Shown here piece by piece: positions 38,641 through 49,918 of a stretch of 64,000 nucleotides of DNA. The stretch spans positions 46,753 to 110,752 of the forward strand of contig MU400641.1 in NCBI GenBank assembly GCA_022578965.1, read 5' to 3'. Both the position numbers and the translations under genes were made by a program. The DNA comes from Xylaria sp. FL1777 (lineage: Eukaryota > Ascomycota > Sordariomycetes > Xylariales > Xylariaceae). Below the pieces are notes generated by a model that saw only the letters and a list, made by a program, of their open reading frames with translations, searched no databases and had not been told where the DNA came from. Each line of letters starts with the position of its first letter. The stretch's first letter is position 1.

Positions 38641-40807
38641 TTATTAGCAAGCTACTTTTATTTTAGTTTTGTTAGTAATATAAGCTATTTTTAAGCTATA
38701 TAAAAAAAAAAAAAAAGAAATAAATATAATAAATATTAAGGTTTTTGTTTTTAAGGCTTAAAGTAATTATATATTAGTTCTTTATAACTTTTATTTTTTT
38801 TATTTTTATTATTAAATCTATTAATATAATTGCTTAAAGCTTGTTTTAGTTCTAATATTATATAATGCTATATTTTAAGCTAATTAAACATATAACATAT
38901 AAAAAGTTGCTAGTAATTATTAGTAGCTTATAAATTGCTAAAACGTTATATTTATTTTTTTTAAAAAGAATTTTTTTTATAACTATATAACTTTTTTTAA
39001 CGTTTTATTAAAGTATAAAGTATTTATTTATTATATGCTAGCAAAAGTTTTACTTTTATTGCTACTTTTTTTTAGTGCGTTTTTATTATAGTTTAAAAGC
39101 AAAGTTAAGCTTTTTTTCTTTTGCGTTATTAAATTTATAGTTATAAACTTTTTTATTATAATACTACTTATGTTTTTAAAAAAGTTAAACTAAAATTAGT
39201 TTAAAATTATAACGCGCTTAATTAAAAACTAGCTTTTTTTTTAGCTGTTATTTTAGTTTTTTAAGCTTAAAAGCTTGCTTACTTTTTGCAGCTAAGCTAT
39301 TTTTACGTTTTTTGCTGTTTTAAAAGCTAGCTACTTTTAAAAGCTAAATAGTACTATAATAAGTTTGTTTTAAAAAGCTAGTTTAGCTATTATATCTATA
39401 GTATAATTAGCTGCTTTATATATATATATATTTTTTGCTATATTTTTTGCTTTTTAAGCATATAAATATATTATAGCTTATATAAAATGTTTGCTATTAT
39501 ATTGCTTATATTTAGCTAAGCTATTTATAATTTATATTAAGCATATATTCTTTTTATTATTAATGTATTACAAAAATGTATACTAATTGCAATATTTGTT
39601 TTTTTTGCAATACGTTGCTTTATGTTTTTATTTATAGCATTAATAACATTTTAATGCTATTACATTTTTAAAATATAATAAAGCTACATAATAGTTATAG
39701 TTTTAAAAAACTTTATTATTATATAGCTTGTTTGCATTTTAAACTAACTTTATGCTAATATATATTAATTTTATGCTATGCTTATATTATTAAAGTTTTT
39801 TTAGTAGTATAACTTTTATAATTTTTACGTTATTAGCTTGCTATAATTACGCTTTTAAAAGCTTTTTTTCTAGTTTAATAATTTTAGTAGCTAGTATACT
39901 TATTACTATAAATTAAAATAACTACTAGTATACTATTAACTTATTTCCAAATATTATTATAGTTTATTTTATATTGTTTATATACTAGTTTTTTATTTTT
40001 TTAAGCTAAAAACAACTTTTTAATTATTATTAGTAAGCTTATAAGCTGCTTTAATAACGTTTAAAAATAGCGCTTTATTTATTTCTTATACTATAATATG
40101 CTTAGTTTTACCATAAGCACTTAAAGCTATTAGTATAACTATAATAGTTTAATTATAAATAATTGTTATATTTATGTAGTATAAAAAAGCTGCTGTAATA
40201 TTAGCAAATTTTCTTAGGTTTAAGTTTTAGCTAATAATATTTATATATGTTTATATTTGCAGAATATTTTTTAAAATATTTTTAATAGCTTTTTTAATGC
40301 GCTTAAGTTAAGCATTTAAGTTTATTTAAAGAAGTATATAAACGCGTTTTGTGCTAGCCTTAAATAGTACGCAAATTATTTCTTTAGCAATAATAATTAT
40401 TCTTAATGCTTTACTAAGCTTAAAAAATCTTTTTGCATTTACTTTAGCAGCTTTTTATTTGTTTTTATTTACGTTTAATTTAGTTCTAAGTAGTTAGCAT
40501 TATTTAGCAAGTTTGTTTGTATAATATTAATATAGCTTAGTTAAAATAGCATTTAAGCTAATTACTAGCTTAATAAAAGGATTTTTGTTAAAGCTTGCTG
40601 TACTGCTAAATATACGTTAATATAGCATTATGCTTAAAGGTAACATAGCTTATAAAATTTAATTCTAAGGTTAAAAACCTTTTTTACGTATATTTAAGTG
40701 CTTTATTAGCAATTGTAATAAAAAACAAAAAAAGCTAGTTTTTAATATATTATATAAATATTATATTAAACTTTAAAATATAAATTTAACTATTATATAT
40801 AATATAA

Positions 40808-41545
40808 GGCCTGGTGGCACAGTGGCATATGCTTAGCTATTTTTTTCGAAGTTGTGGGTTTAAGTTTTGCTTGGTTTGCAGTTGCTTTATGTTTAAAGCA
40901 AAAGTTAGTTTGCTTTTAGCTTAGTTCGAACTGCAAGCCTGCTGTATTAAAAGCATAAAAATTAAAAGTTGAATAGTTAAGCTAAAAGTCCAGGAACTTT
41001 GCTTTTTTGTTAGTGCAGCAATATAAATAATTAACCTAGTATATTAAACATTATAAAAACAAGCAGCTTTAGCTTTTATTGCTAATGCTATATAAGCACT
41101 AGTTTTTTTATGTAATAAACGGCCTATATTTTTAGCGTAATTAAAACTTAAAGCTTACTGCTTGCGCTAAACAATTTATAAATATAGCGCTAATTAGTGC
41201 TTAATACTTACTTAACACTGTATTGTTTATAGCTTGTAACTTTAAAGCTAACAAAAAAGCGCTTTTATTTATAACAATTATAATAAAAAACCTTTTTGTT
41301 AGCGCGCTGATTTTTTTATTTTTATAATGCAAAGCAGAAGCGCTGCTAACTTAGCGTACAAAATTTAAAGCGAAGTATTATGTAAAAAAAGCGGCGAATT
41401 AATAAGATTTGTTGCAAAACCGTTGTATATTCTGCGTATACAAGTAGTTTTTGCCCTAAAGAAAGTTTTCATTTATATAAGTATTATACTAAATAACTAC
41501 CGGTATAGCTAATAGGCCATTAGCTCAAGTAATACAATATAATAC
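40808..41545 (+). mobile_element. tRNA-headed SINE, copy 3, best-preserved head (738 bp)
   Basis: The head is tRNA-like. It has a GGCCTGG start and an RNA polymerase III A-box TGGCACAGTGG at 40815-40825. The B-box GGTTTAAGTTT is at 40857-40867, GGTTCAAGTTT in copy 4. It is followed by about 640 bases of unrelated body with no reading frame, then the shared tail TCAAGTAATACAATATA. Target-site duplication TATATATAATATAA at 40794-40807 and 41546-41559. Five copies in the window have the same two ends. At about 735 bases it is longer than most SINEs. The parent tRNA is not clear, because the anticodon region is T-rich and altered. Confidence 0.88.
40815..40867 (+). promoter_or_regulatory. RNA polymerase III internal promoter of the SINE (A and B boxes)
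   Basis: A-box TGGCACAGTGG (40815-40825) fits the TRGCNNAGYNGG consensus. The B-box position (40857-40867) reads GGTTTAAGTTT here and GGTTCAAGTTT in copy 4 (48255-48265), against a GGTTCRANTCC consensus. The start-to-start spacing of 42 bases suits a tRNA-type promoter. The C-to-T change in the B-box of this copy is what RIP would do. Confidence 0.75.
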
Positions 41546-41559
41546 TATATATAATATAA

Positions 41560-42394
41560 TAAAAAATAGCTATAATTACTTTATTTATATTATTAAATAG
41601 CCCTTTAATTAATTATTTAATTTTTTAATTTATATATAACTTAATTATTTAAATATATAAGTTATAATTTATTTTTTTATAATTAAAGTATTATAATAAA
41701 TCTTGTATAATTATATTATTTTATTTTAATAAAAAATAATTTAGTAATTATAAACTAAAAATATTATATTTTGCTTAATTATTTTATTTTAATGTTATAA
41801 AACTAAAACTTGTAATAAAAATATTATAATTAAGGTTTATTTAATATATTATAACTAAAAACAAATAAAAAGCTATTAATTTAGCATTAAAACATATTAA
41901 TAATACTTTTATAATTAATATAAAAAATAATAAAAGTTTTACATAAAATATTTTAGTTATATTTAATTAATTAGCTATTATAAAGTTTTATATTGCTTTA
42001 ATTTATAATAATATAAAATAGTTTTTTTAAATATATTAAAATAAGCAATATACTTTTTTTTTATTAACTAAAATATTATTAAATATACTTATAAAATATA
42101 TATTAATAATAATATTAAAAAACGTATTAATAGTTATATTACGTTATATAATTTTTTTAATGCACTAAATTTATTAATAAAAAAAAAGCAATAATTAACT
42201 AATATTAAAATTAATAAGTTTAATATTAAAGTTATTTAATTAATTAAAGTTTTAATATAATAAAACATACTAAGTTTAATTAATAAAAATAAGCTATTTA
42301 TTAAAAGTAATAAAAAATAATAGCTATATATTTTTAATTATAAGAAAGCAAAAAAAGAAAAAAAAAAAACTAAAAAACTATAATTAAATATAAA
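41560..42394. other. AT-rich spacer
   Basis: No gene, repeat unit or element end that I can identify. Confidence 0.5.
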
Positions 42395-42395
42395 A

Positions 42396-44310
42396 GGAAA
42401 AGCTTTTTCTGCTTTTTTTTGCGACTAGCTAGATTTACGAGAATATTTGCGCAGCTTTAAGAACTAGACTTACAAAGACCTGCTATATACAAAACGAGCC
42501 TATACAAGTAACAGGTTAAGAAAAAATAAAGGTAGAAATAAAAAAAGCAAAAAACTACAATGTAACTTTTTTAATATAAAACTAGCTATAATTAGCTAAT
42601 AATGCAAACTTAAACTAGTAATAGCTAGTAATAAACTTAACGTTAAATTTGCAGTACTATATAAACAAGCTAAATAAAGCAATAATAAATGCTAAAATTT
42701 TTTTTAAAAAAAACTTAAATAAGCAAACTATTTATAATATTTGCTAAATTATTAAAAAGCTATTAAAAGCATATTACTTTTAATAAATAAACAAATAACT
42801 ATAAGCAAACAGTAGTAATAAAAATAGCAAACGTACTATTTAAAACTTATTATAAGCATTATTAATAAAGCAAAAAAAGCTTGCTATAAAAATAAAATTG
42901 CTATATATGTAAATTTAGTAATTTAAAAATTATATAAGCAAATAAACTAAAGTTGCTAATTTTTTTTATTAATAGCTTATGTTTTATATAAATATGCTAT
43001 AAATAAATAGCAGTAAAAAATTTTTATGCGTTGTTTTATTAACTTATTTTAAAGCTATTATAGCAATACATTTTAATTAAGCTATTATTATAATTTTTGC
43101 TAGCTATAAAGCTAAAATAAAAATAAAGTTAATTATAATATAAAAGCTTAATTAAGCAATAAAAGCAAACATAGTTTAAGTAGCATATAAATTATTAAAC
43201 AATAATTAAAAAGTTATTTTTAATAAGCAAAAAATTTAAACTTAAATGCTAATAAATATATTATAAGCTTATTAAACATTTAGCAAAAGATTAAAAGTGC
43301 ACTTTTAATTATACTAGCTAATAGTTTTAAGCTTATTAATTAAACAAGTGCTAAAAAAAAAAAAAAAAAAATGCTAGCTTAACTTAAGCTAGCTAACTAA
43401 AAGCTAAAAATTAAAAAGCTATTTTTTTTATTTTGCTTGTTATAATGCAAACAAAAGATATATTTAGTATATATTAAGGTTATAACTATAAAAAATGCAA
43501 ATATAGCATATATTAATAAACTTTTTTAAAATTACTACTATTTTTAAATAGCTTTTTATTTTGTAAATATAGTAATAACTTAATGCTATAACTGCTAAAA
43601 ATAAAGCTATTAAACTAACATATATAAAAACAAACAAAAATATAACTAGTGCAAATTTTTAAAACATGCTAAAAATAAAGCAAACTTATGCTTTATATAA
43701 ACTAAAAAAAAAGCAGCTATATGTCTTTTTTATTAAAATAACTATTTAGCTTAAATAATAAAATGTTTAAAAGCTATTTAAATATATAAGCTAACTAAAA
43801 ACGCTTTTATTTATTGCTTTATACAATTTATAATAAAGTTAACTTAAAGCTAACTATATATTATTGCTGCTATAAAAACGTTACATAAGTAAAACGCTAA
43901 TAATTTAGCAAACAAAAATACTATTTGCTTAAAAAGTTACTTATTAAAAAAAACTGCGCTAATAATTGCATAAAAAATAAAATTGCAAATTATTATTAAT
44001 ATACTAAAGCTTTAAAACTAGCTTAAAAAAAACCCGTTTAAGAACTATTAATAAACAGTTTAAGTAATAAAAAGCTATGCTTGTATAGTAAGCAAAAATG
44101 CAAGCAGCAAAAACAATAGTATTAAATAAAAATTAAACAATATAATATTTAAACAGTAGCGCTTATATAATTAGTTATAAAAAAAATATAAAGTATAATA
44201 GCAAGCAGTTAGCAAAAATGTTTTTATTTAGCTTTAGCACAGTTTTTACTTATATATAAAATTAGGTAGTTTTTAGTATAGCTTTTTAAAGCTATTAAAC
44301 CTAAGTAATA
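42396..44310 (+). mobile_element. R1 copy, full length, first of a consecutive pair
   Basis: It has the R1 head (GCTTTTTCTGCTTTTTTTT, then GCGACTAGCTAGATTTACGA at 42421) and tail (CCTAAGTAATATAATATATA, ending near 44318). It is colinear with the other R1 copies. Heavily mutated in the middle, but the first 120 bases keep CG, CC and GAGCC. The next R1 starts within a few bases of its end, and I see no certain target-site duplication for either. Confidence 0.85.
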
Positions 44311-44324
44311 TAATATATAACTAT

Positions 44325-46248
44325 TAAAGGCTTTTTTTGCTTTTTTTTGCAACTAGCTAAATTTACAAGAATACTTGCGCGGTTTTAAAAACTAAACTTA
44401 TAAAGACCTGCTGTATATAAAACAAGCTTATATAAATAATAGCTTAAAAAAAGATAAAAGTAAAAATAAAAAAAGCAAAAAACTATAATGCAATTTTTTT
44501 AATATAAAACTAGTTATAATTAGCTAATAATATAAACTTAAACTAGTAGTAATTAGTAATAAGCTTAATATTAAACTTGCAATGCTATATAAATAAGCTA
44601 AATAAAGTAATAATAAACGCTAAAATCTTTTTTAAAAAAAACTTAAATAAATAAACTATTTATAATGCTTGCTAAATTATTAAAAAGCTATTAAAAGCGT
44701 ATTACTTTTAGCAAATAAGCAAGCAACTATAAGTAAACAGTAGTATTAAAAGTAGCAAGCATGCTAATTAAAACTTGTTATAAGCGTTATTAATAAAGCA
44801 AAAAAAACTTATTGCAGAAATAAAATTGCTATATGTGCAAATTTAGTAATTTAAAGATTATATAAGCAAACAAGCTAAAATTAATAACTTTTTTTGCTAG
44901 TAGCTTATGTTTTATGTAAACATACTACAAATAAACAGCAGTAAAAAATTTTTATGCGTTGTTTTGCTAATTTATTTTAAAGCTATTATAGCAATAAGTT
45001 TTAACTAAGCTATTATTATAACTTTTATTAGCTATAAAACTAAAGTAAAAACAAAGTTAATTATAATATAAAAGCTAAACTAAGCAATAAAAGCAAACGT
45101 AGTTTAAGCAATATATAAACTACTAAATAATAACTAAAAAGGTATTTTTAATAAATAAAAAATTTAAACTTAAATGTTAGCAAATATATTATAAGCTTAT
45201 TAAGCGTTTAGTAAAAAATCAAAAGTATACTTTTAATTATATTAGCTAGTAGTTTTAAGCTTGCTAACTAAGCAAGTGCTAAAAAAAAAAAAAAAAAAAA
45301 ATGCTAGCTTAATTTAAGCTAGCTAACTAAAAGCTAAAAATTAAAAAGCTATTTTTTTTATTTTGTTTGCTATAATGCAAACAAAAAACGTATTTAGTAT
45401 ATATTAAAGTTATAACTGCAAAAAATGCAAACATAGCATATACTAATAAATTTTTTTAGAATTATTATTATTTTTAAGTAGCTTTTTATTTTATAAATAT
45501 AATAGTAACTTAATATTATAGCTGCTAAAAATAAAGCTATTAAGCTAGCATATATAAAAACAAGCAAAAATGCAGCTAATATAAATCTTTAAAACACGCT
45601 AGAAATAAAACAAACTTATGCTTTATATAAACTAAAAAAAAAGCAGCTATATGCTTTTTTTATTAAAGCAACTATTTAACTTAAACAGCAAAATGCTTAA
45701 AAGCTATTTAAGCACGTAAGCTAGCTAAAAATGCTTTTATTTATTACTTTATATAATTTATAATAAAACTAACTTTAAGCTAACTATGCATTATTATTGC
45801 TATAAAAACGCTATATAAGCAAAAAGCTAATAATTTAGCAAGCAAAAATACTATTTGCTCGAAAGATTGCTTACTAGAAAAAACTGCGCTAATAATTGCG
45901 CAAAAAGCAAGATTGCAAACTATTATTAATATACTAAAGCCTTAAAACTAGCCTAAAAAAAACCTGTTTAAAAACTATTAGTAAGCAGTTTAAATAACAA
46001 AAAGCTGCATTTATACAGCAAGCAAAAATACAAGCAGCAAAAGCAATAGTATTAAATAAAAATTAAGCAACGCAGTTTTTAAACAATAGTATTTATACAG
46101 TTAGCTATAAAAAGGATATAAGTTATAATAACAAGCAGTTAGCAAAAATGTTTTTATTTAGCTTTAGTATAATTTTTACTTACGTGTAAAATTAAGTAGC
46201 TTTTAGCATAGCTTTTTAAAGCCATTAGTTCTAAGTAATACAATATAT
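44325..46248 (+). mobile_element. R1 copy, full length, second of a consecutive pair
   Basis: It begins with GGCTTTTTTTGCTTTTTTTT about ten bases after the previous R1 tail and ends in GTTCTAAGTAATACAATATA. The two copies differ by many transitions, so they are not a recent local duplication, or RIP has since scattered them. The second may have inserted at or near the AT-rich 3' end of the first. A 45-bp minisatellite starts right after it. Confidence 0.85.
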
Positions 46249-46252
46249 AATA

Positions 46253-46470
46253 AAATAACAAGTAAAAGTGTAGTATTATTTACTAAAAATAATAATAAAA
46301 TAAAAAATAAAGGTATATTATTATTTACTAGAAATAATAATGAAATAAAAAGTAAAGGAATATTATTATTTACTAGAAATAATAATAAATAAAAAGTAAA
46401 AGTATATTATTATTTATTAAAAATAATAATAAAATAAAGAATAAAAGTATATAATAAAAAGCAAAATGTA
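46253..46470. repeat. ~45-bp minisatellite
   Basis: About four to five units carry TATTATTATTTACTAGAAAT and a purine-rich spacer (AATAAAAAGTAAAGG). The ATTATTTACT motif recurs at 46275, 46320, 46365 and 46409. It abuts the tail of the preceding R1, so it may have grown from the A/T tail. Confidence 0.75.
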
Positions 46471-46636
46471 TATAAAAAGGTATAATATATAACAATGATA
46501 AAAAAGTAATAAAAAGAAATAATGGTTTATTATATAAAAAAACTAAAGCTAATAGTTAAACTAAAAATAAAATATAAAACAACTTTTGTTTAACTTTTAA
46601 AACAAAACTAATTATAGATAATAATATTTCAACGTT

Positions 46637-46987
46637 TTAAAATATAAAACAACCTTTTGTTTTAAATATAAAACAACTTTTTGTTTTAAAATATAAAACA
46701 ACTTTTAGTTTTAAATATAAAACAACTCTTTGTTTTAAATATAAAACAACTCTTTGTTTTAAAATATAAAACAACTCTTTGTTTTAAAATATAAAACAAC
46801 TTTTAGTTTTAAAATATAAAATAACTCTTTGTTTTAAATATAAAACAACTCTTTGTTTTAAATATAAAACAACTCTTTGTTTTAAAATATAAAACAACTT
46901 TTTGTTTTAAAATATAAAACAACTTTTTGTTTTAAAATATAAAATAACTTTTTGTTTTAAAATATAAACTAACTTTTTGTTTTAAAT
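46637..46987. repeat. 24/25-bp tandem array, about 14 units
   Basis: The unit is ATATAAAACAACTCTTTGTTTTA with alternating TTTAAA or TTTTAAAA joints, which accounts for the 24- and 25-base lengths. Variant cores are CTCTTTG, TTTTTG and TTTTAG. CAAC is kept in most units but is TAAC or ATAAC in some, the CpA-to-TpA change again. Degenerate related motifs precede it near 46576-46600. Confidence 0.85.
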
Positions 46988-47490
46988 TTAAAACAATATT
47001 AATTATAAATAATAGTATTTTAATGTTTTAAAAAATATATAAAGTACTTTAAAATGTAATAGCTATAGCTTTTTAATTTTTTATATAATAACAAAGAATT
47101 TTGTTTAAAATTATTTTTTTAGTTTTTTATTAAGCCATTTATTTACTATATTATATTTACTTCGTTTTATATTTATTATTTTAATACCTTTAATATTTTT
47201 TAATAACATTGGTTTTTTTTTATATTTATATTTTTTAACGTTTATTTTTTTATATATATTATTAATACTTTTTTAAAGTATGCTTTTTTTTATAAAGTTT
47301 TATTATACTGTTTTATTACTTAAGTTTCTTTTTTTATTTTTAAAATAGCTTATAATGTTTAATGTTTATTATTTTATAACATTTATTTTTACTTTTTTAT
47401 TAAATTATTTTTTAACGTTTATTTCTTTTTATTTATTACTTATATTTTCTTAAAGTATTTTTTGTTTTATATGGTCTTTTATACTGCTTT
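46988..47490. other. AT-rich spacer between arrays
   Basis: T-rich DNA with short ATTTATT and TTTTTATATTT motifs. It shows weak similarity in texture to the 118-bp array that follows, but no unit can be defined. Confidence 0.4.
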
Positions 47491-47493
47491 ATT

Positions 47494-47992
47494 TTAAAAA
47501 ACAAGTAAGTTTTATTATATTTATATTATATTGTTTTTATATTAACGTTTAATAGTTCATAATAGCTTTTTTATATACTGTTTATAATTAAGCTTTTATA
47601 TTATACTTATTATTAAAAACAAGTAAGTTTTATTACCTTTATATTAAATTGTTTTTATATTAACGTTTAATAGTTTATAATAGCTTTTTTATACATTGTT
47701 TATAATTAAGCTTTTATATTATACTTATTATTAAAAATAAGTAAGTTTTATTACTTTTATATTAAATTGTTTTTATATTAACATTTAATAGTTTATAATA
47801 GCTTTTTTATATATTGTTTATAATTAAGCTTTTATATTATACTTATTATTAAAAACAAGTAAGTTTTATTATATTTATGTTATATTGTTTTTATATTAAT
47901 GTTTAATAGTTTATAATAGCTTTTTTATATACTGTTTATAATTAAGCTTTTATATTACATTTATTATTAAAAATAAATAAGTGTTATTATTA
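47494..47992. repeat. 118-bp tandem repeat, about four units
   Basis: The start motif ACAAGTAAGT or ATAAGTAAGT recurs at 47501, 47619, 47737 and 47855, exactly 118 bases apart, with a decayed fifth near 47973. Each unit contains TTGTTTTTATATTAACGTTT and TTTATAATTAAGCTTTTATA. Units differ mainly by transitions. I recognise no element in it. Confidence 0.88.
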
Positions 47993-48205
47993 TTATATTA
48001 AAGTTTATGTTATATTAATGTTTTATAAATTAAAAAATTACTTTTAAAATATATTAGTTTATTTTATTTTTAAATTACATTTTATATATAATATAAGTTA
48101 ATATAAATAATATATAAATAAACTTTTATTTAAAATAAAAATAATTATTAAATCTTTGTTTAATACTTAATATTTATTAAATACTAAGTAATATTAATTA
48201 ATATT

Positions 48206-48937
48206 GGCTTAGTAGCGCAATAGCATATGCTTAGCTACTTTTTTTGAAGTTATGGGTTCAAGTTTTGCCTGGTTTGCAGTTGCTTTGCTTTAAAGCAAAA
48301 GTTGGTTTATTTTTAGCTTAGTTCGAACTGCACGCCTGTTGCACTAAAAGCATAAAAATTAGAAATTAAATAGCTAAGCTAAAAGTTTAAAAACTTTGCT
48401 TTTTTGCTAATGCAGCAATATAAATAATTAATTTAATATATTAGCTACTATAAAAATAAGCAGCTTTAGCTTTTATTATTAATGTTATATAAGCATTAAT
48501 TCTTTTATATAATAAACAGTTTATATTTTTAGCATAATTAAAACTTAAAGCTTACTGCTTAGCGCTAAATAATTTATAAAAAATATAGTGCTATATAATG
48601 CTTAAAATCTACTTAATATTATATTGTTTATAGCTTATAAAACTTAAAGCTAGCAAAAAGGCGCTTTTATTACTAATTAATAAAAAACTTTTTTGTTAGC
48701 GCGCTAATTTTTATACTTTTGCATTATAAAGCAGAAGCGCTGCTAATTTAGCGTATAAGATTTAAAGCGAAGTATTATATAAAAAAAGCAGCAAATTAAT
48801 AAGATCTATAGCAAAACTATTGCATATTTTGCATATATAAATAGTTTTTGCCTTAAAAAAAGTTTTTACTTGTATAAAGTTTTATTAAATAGCTACTAGT
48901 ATAGCTAATAAGCTGTTTATTTAAGTAATATAAATTT
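48206..48937 (+). mobile_element. tRNA-headed SINE, copy 4 (732 bp)
   Basis: Flanked by ATTAATTAATATT at 48193-48205 and 48938-48950. The head keeps the best B-box (GGTTCAAGTTT, 48255-48265) and a GCCTGG follow-on, while the A-box has decayed to TAGCGCAATAG (48213-48223). The tail ends TAAGTAATATAAATTT. It is inserted in an AT-rich TAATATT repeat tract. Gene-free. Confidence 0.88.
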
Positions 48938-49144
48938 ATTAATTAATATTAATAATATTAATTTAGTATTAATATTTCTTTAGTAATATTAATTTAGTAT
49001 TAATAATTACTAATTTAATATTAGTATTAAAAATAAAATATTAATTTAATATTAGTATTTTTTTAGTAATATTAATTTAGTATTAATAATTACTAATTTA
49101 GTGTTAATATTAGTAAATATTAGTTAATATTATTAAATTATTAA
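48938..49144. repeat. TAATATT-type simple repeat tract
   Basis: Imperfect repeats of TTAGTAATATTAATTTAGTA and shorter versions fill this stretch. The right edge coincides with the point where LINE-A copy 3 breaks off, so the missing 2 kb of that copy may have been lost here. Confidence 0.6.
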
Positions 49145-49918
49145 CTTTAGTAATAATATAGCTTTTTTTAGCACTTTTTTTATTATATAAATAAGTGTAA
49201 TAAAGTGCTACTTTTTAGCTGTTTTTTTAAATTTTTTTAATTTTTTAGGTTTAAATATAATTATTACTTTTGTTTGCTTAAATTATATTAAGTAATACTT
49301 TAATAAAAAGCTAGCAATATATAATATTGTTATTTTTTTTATTAAAGCAAGTTTATAAGCTTTAAAAAAGCTATTAAATAGCAAGTTATTTTTTAATACT
49401 TTTTATAATGCTAGTTTTTATATTAATAATATTATTTTTTTTATATTAATATTAATTATAAACTTTTAATAGTTATTATAAGTTAGGTTTTTTTTAAATA
49501 TATTAAATAAGTTTACTAATAATATAAAAAAAAAGCGTTTTATTAATAAAGCTGTTTTTTTTTAAAAGTATTAATAAAAAATAGTTTATTTTTTATTTAT
49601 TTTAATAATAAAATTATAATAGCTTTTAAAGCTAACTTATAAGCAAACTTTGCTTACTTAATTAAGCTTTATAATAATTTCAAATTTTTAAATGTTTTTA
49701 TAAATGTTTATTTTTAGCTATATTTTTATGATTTTTTTATTTTATTACTAAAAGCTTTAAAAGAGACCTTTTTTGAATTCTTTACACTTAACTATAACTT
49801 TATAAGTTTAAGCCTAATTATTAAATAATTAAGATTGCTAGAATTAATGTAGCGATTTTTACTTACTAAGTAAGTTATACTTTATCCGCAAAGTGCAAAT
49901 ATAATAAAAAACGGAGAA

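Larger units (their letters stand above)
33616..40751 (-). mobile_element. LINE-B: non-LTR retrotransposon, apparently full length (7,136 bp)
   Basis: Lies between two copies of ATATAAATATTATAT (33601-33615 and 40752-40766). Read on the minus strand it starts with AACTAGCTTTTTTTG near 40740. A long ORF2 frame runs from at least 38640 to about 35560, with stops mostly at presumed Gln codons. It ends in AAGTAATATAATATA at 33616-33640, the tail also found on R1 and the SINE. The ORF2 C-terminus carries the RNase H-distal motif of fungal LINEs. About 1.9 kb without clear motifs follows ORF2 before the tail. Upstream (about 40139-39450, minus) another frame is also open except for presumed RIP stops and is rich in Gln, Lys and Asn; it may be ORF1. 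This is the only LINE-B copy seen. Plus-strand open frames at 34628-34867 and 37807-37992 are antisense shadows. Confidence 0.85.

Noticed and set aside
40808..40880. A functional tRNA gene
   Set aside because: The A and B boxes are those of a SINE head repeated five times. The anticodon arm is T-rich and altered, and the sequence runs on into the SINE body.
42396..46248. R1 pair as two LTRs of one retrotransposon
   Set aside because: The copies are almost adjacent with no internal region. R1 lacks TG...CA ends, shows 14-18 bp duplications and is often 5'-truncated, all unlike LTRs.
46637..46987. 24/25-bp array as a CRISPR
   Set aside because: Units are contiguous with no unique spacers, and the window is eukaryotic transposon DNA.
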